This document shows positions 63,276-64,000 of a stretch of DNA of 64,000 bases, piece after piece. Source of the stretch: Primorskyibacter flagellatus (lineage in GTDB: Bacteria; Pseudomonadota; Alphaproteobacteria; Rhodobacterales; Rhodobacteraceae). Position numbers and translations under genes: made by a program. The stretch covers positions 2,344,338 to 2,408,337 of the forward strand of contig NZ_BMFJ01000001.1 of the NCBI RefSeq assembly GCF_014638275.1, written 5' to 3'. The notes beneath the pieces were generated by a model, which made no database searches, had not been told where the DNA came from, and saw nothing but the letters and a program-made list of their open reading frames with translations. Each line of letters starts with the position of its first letter. Positions within the stretch are counted from its first letter, which is position 1.

Positions 63276-64000
63276 TCAGCGCACCGGCTTCACGCCGAGA
63301 TAGGCCATCAGCACATCAAGGATGGCCTTCTGTTCGGCAACCCGGCCATGCTCCACCTCGATGTTGTAGTAATCGCCAAGGCCGTTGAGCTTCACGTGGA
63401 AGGAGAAGGAGCAGTCGTTCCTCTCCGGCCGGACGTGTTCGTAGATCATGTTGATGCCACGCGCGCCCAGATAGCCGGCCAGCTTCTGCGCCTTCGCGTC
63501 AGCCTCGAAGGGTTTCAGCCCGGCGGTCAGCACGGCGTTGTCCTCGTCCGAAAGCCCGCCCTGCGGGTTGGAGGCCATGATTCCCTTCATGGTCGCGGAG
63601 GAGCGCGCGGCCGAGATGTGTCCGCGCCCGCCGTTGCCGACATGGCCGTTCTCGTTGGAATGCATCGTCAGCACCGGATAGCGGCGGGAGAAGTGGAGGT
63701 TCAGCGCCTCGGTAAAGGCCGGGGCGGGCTTGGCGGTCATGTCGCGGCAGGGGGCCGTGATGGAGCGGGTGGCGCCGAAGTTGCGGTTCGGGTCCTGGGA
63801 GCGGAAGCTGCGGCCCTCTCCGGTTTCCAGCGCGACCATCTTGCCGCCGTATCGCGACACGGAATAGAGCCCGGCGTCGAAGGCGGAATCCTCGTTGTCA
63901 TGCAGGATCGCCCAGACCGGCCCGCGCTTGTGGCGGGTGTTGGAGATGACGGTCAGTTTCCAGCTGACGCCGTTCTCCGACACCAGTTCCTCGGTCACGC
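63276..64000 (-). CDS. M14-like zinc hydrolase (5' truncated by window end)
   Basis: At least 240 residues of a protein whose start lies beyond the window; the GTG at 63998 is not a convincing start. HDNED gives an H-x-x-E zinc motif, DPNRNFG resembles the substrate-binding region of M14 carboxypeptidases and succinylglutamate desuccinylases, and MHSNENGH could supply the third ligand. NIEVEHG near the C-terminus may carry the general base. The exact substrate is unknown, and the M14 assignment rests on these motifs alone. Confidence 0.5.
   Translation of the reverse strand, partial: VTEELVSENGVSWKLTVISNTRHKRGPVWAILHDNEDSAFDAGLYSVSRYGGKMVALETGEGRSFRSQDPNRNFGATRSITAPCRDMTAKPAPAFTEALNLHFSRRYPVLTMHSNENGHVGNGGRGHISAARSSATMKGIMASNPQGGLSDEDNAVLTAGLKPFEADAKAQKLAGYLGARGINMIYEHVRPERNDCSFSFHVKLNGLGDYYNIEVEHGRVAEQKAILDVLMAYLGVKPVR

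Overview
The window is 64 kb of GC-rich bacterial DNA, most likely from a marine Rhodobacteraceae (Roseobacter-type alphaproteobacterium). This is inferred from gene content: a GlpSTPQUV-type glycerol ABC importer, a urt urea importer, a DMSP-lyase-like cupin, a DddP paralogue, a VPLPA-CTERM protein, a Hint-domain protein, and intergenic palindrome families typical of this group. It is nearly all coding. No rRNA, tRNA, CRISPR array, prophage or IS transposase was seen.

Layout. 1-3.5 kb: end of an uptake operon (SsuC/SsuB-type ABC transporter) with a ureohydrolase that best fits nickel-dependent guanidine hydrolase, plus a small His-rich protein that may handle nickel. 3.9-18.8 kb: glycerol regulon. 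glpR is divergent from glpD-glpS-glpT-glpP-glpQ-glpU-glpV, followed after a terminator by glpK, an iron alcohol dehydrogenase, an SDR, a DMSP-lyase-like cupin and a probably frameshifted exported protein. A GIY-YIG nuclease gene bracketed by paired palindromes interrupts the operon between glpQ and glpU. 18.8-25.9 kb: WYL regulator/GST pair, hemerythrin, DMT exporter, LysE with its LysR regulator, dienelactone hydrolase, YebC, MarC. 25.9-33.1 kb: two convergent SLC13/TrkA-C permeases, then EamA, YmdB, SseB and UDG-like genes on the minus strand. 33.2-37.1 kb: ArsR/ArsP-like pair, Hint protein, NhaA. 37.3-43 kb: capsule export KpsT-KpsE, phosphomannomutase, TadA, RluB-type pseudouridine synthase.

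43.1-49.1 kb is a compact co-directional cluster: a 28-aa membrane peptide, XpaC, TelA, a DUF2927 lipoprotein, an SPFH-GYF protein, a SnoaL-like protein and a double-zinc-ribbon membrane protein. It resembles Bacillus YdjG/YdjI parts of the PspA system, but without PspA. 49.1-51.4 kb: nitroreductase, Dtd, the VPLPA-CTERM lectin and two tandem 24-aa membrane microproteins. 51.6-57.8 kb: urtABCDE on the minus strand. 58.1-64 kb: esterase, a DddP-like M24 protein translationally coupled to an isochorismatase-family hydrolase, SRPBCC protein, ferric-reductase-like oxidoreductase, and a truncated M14-like hydrolase.

Biologically the region combines uptake of small nitrogen compounds (guanidine, urea), glycerol catabolism, possible organosulfur functions, envelope stress and capsule export. 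The most unusual items are the GIY-YIG/palindrome unit, the PspA-less YdjG/YdjI-TelA cluster, the complementary degenerate ATPase sites of GlpS and GlpT, the DddP paralogue lacking the expected catalytic Asp, and the tandem microproteins.
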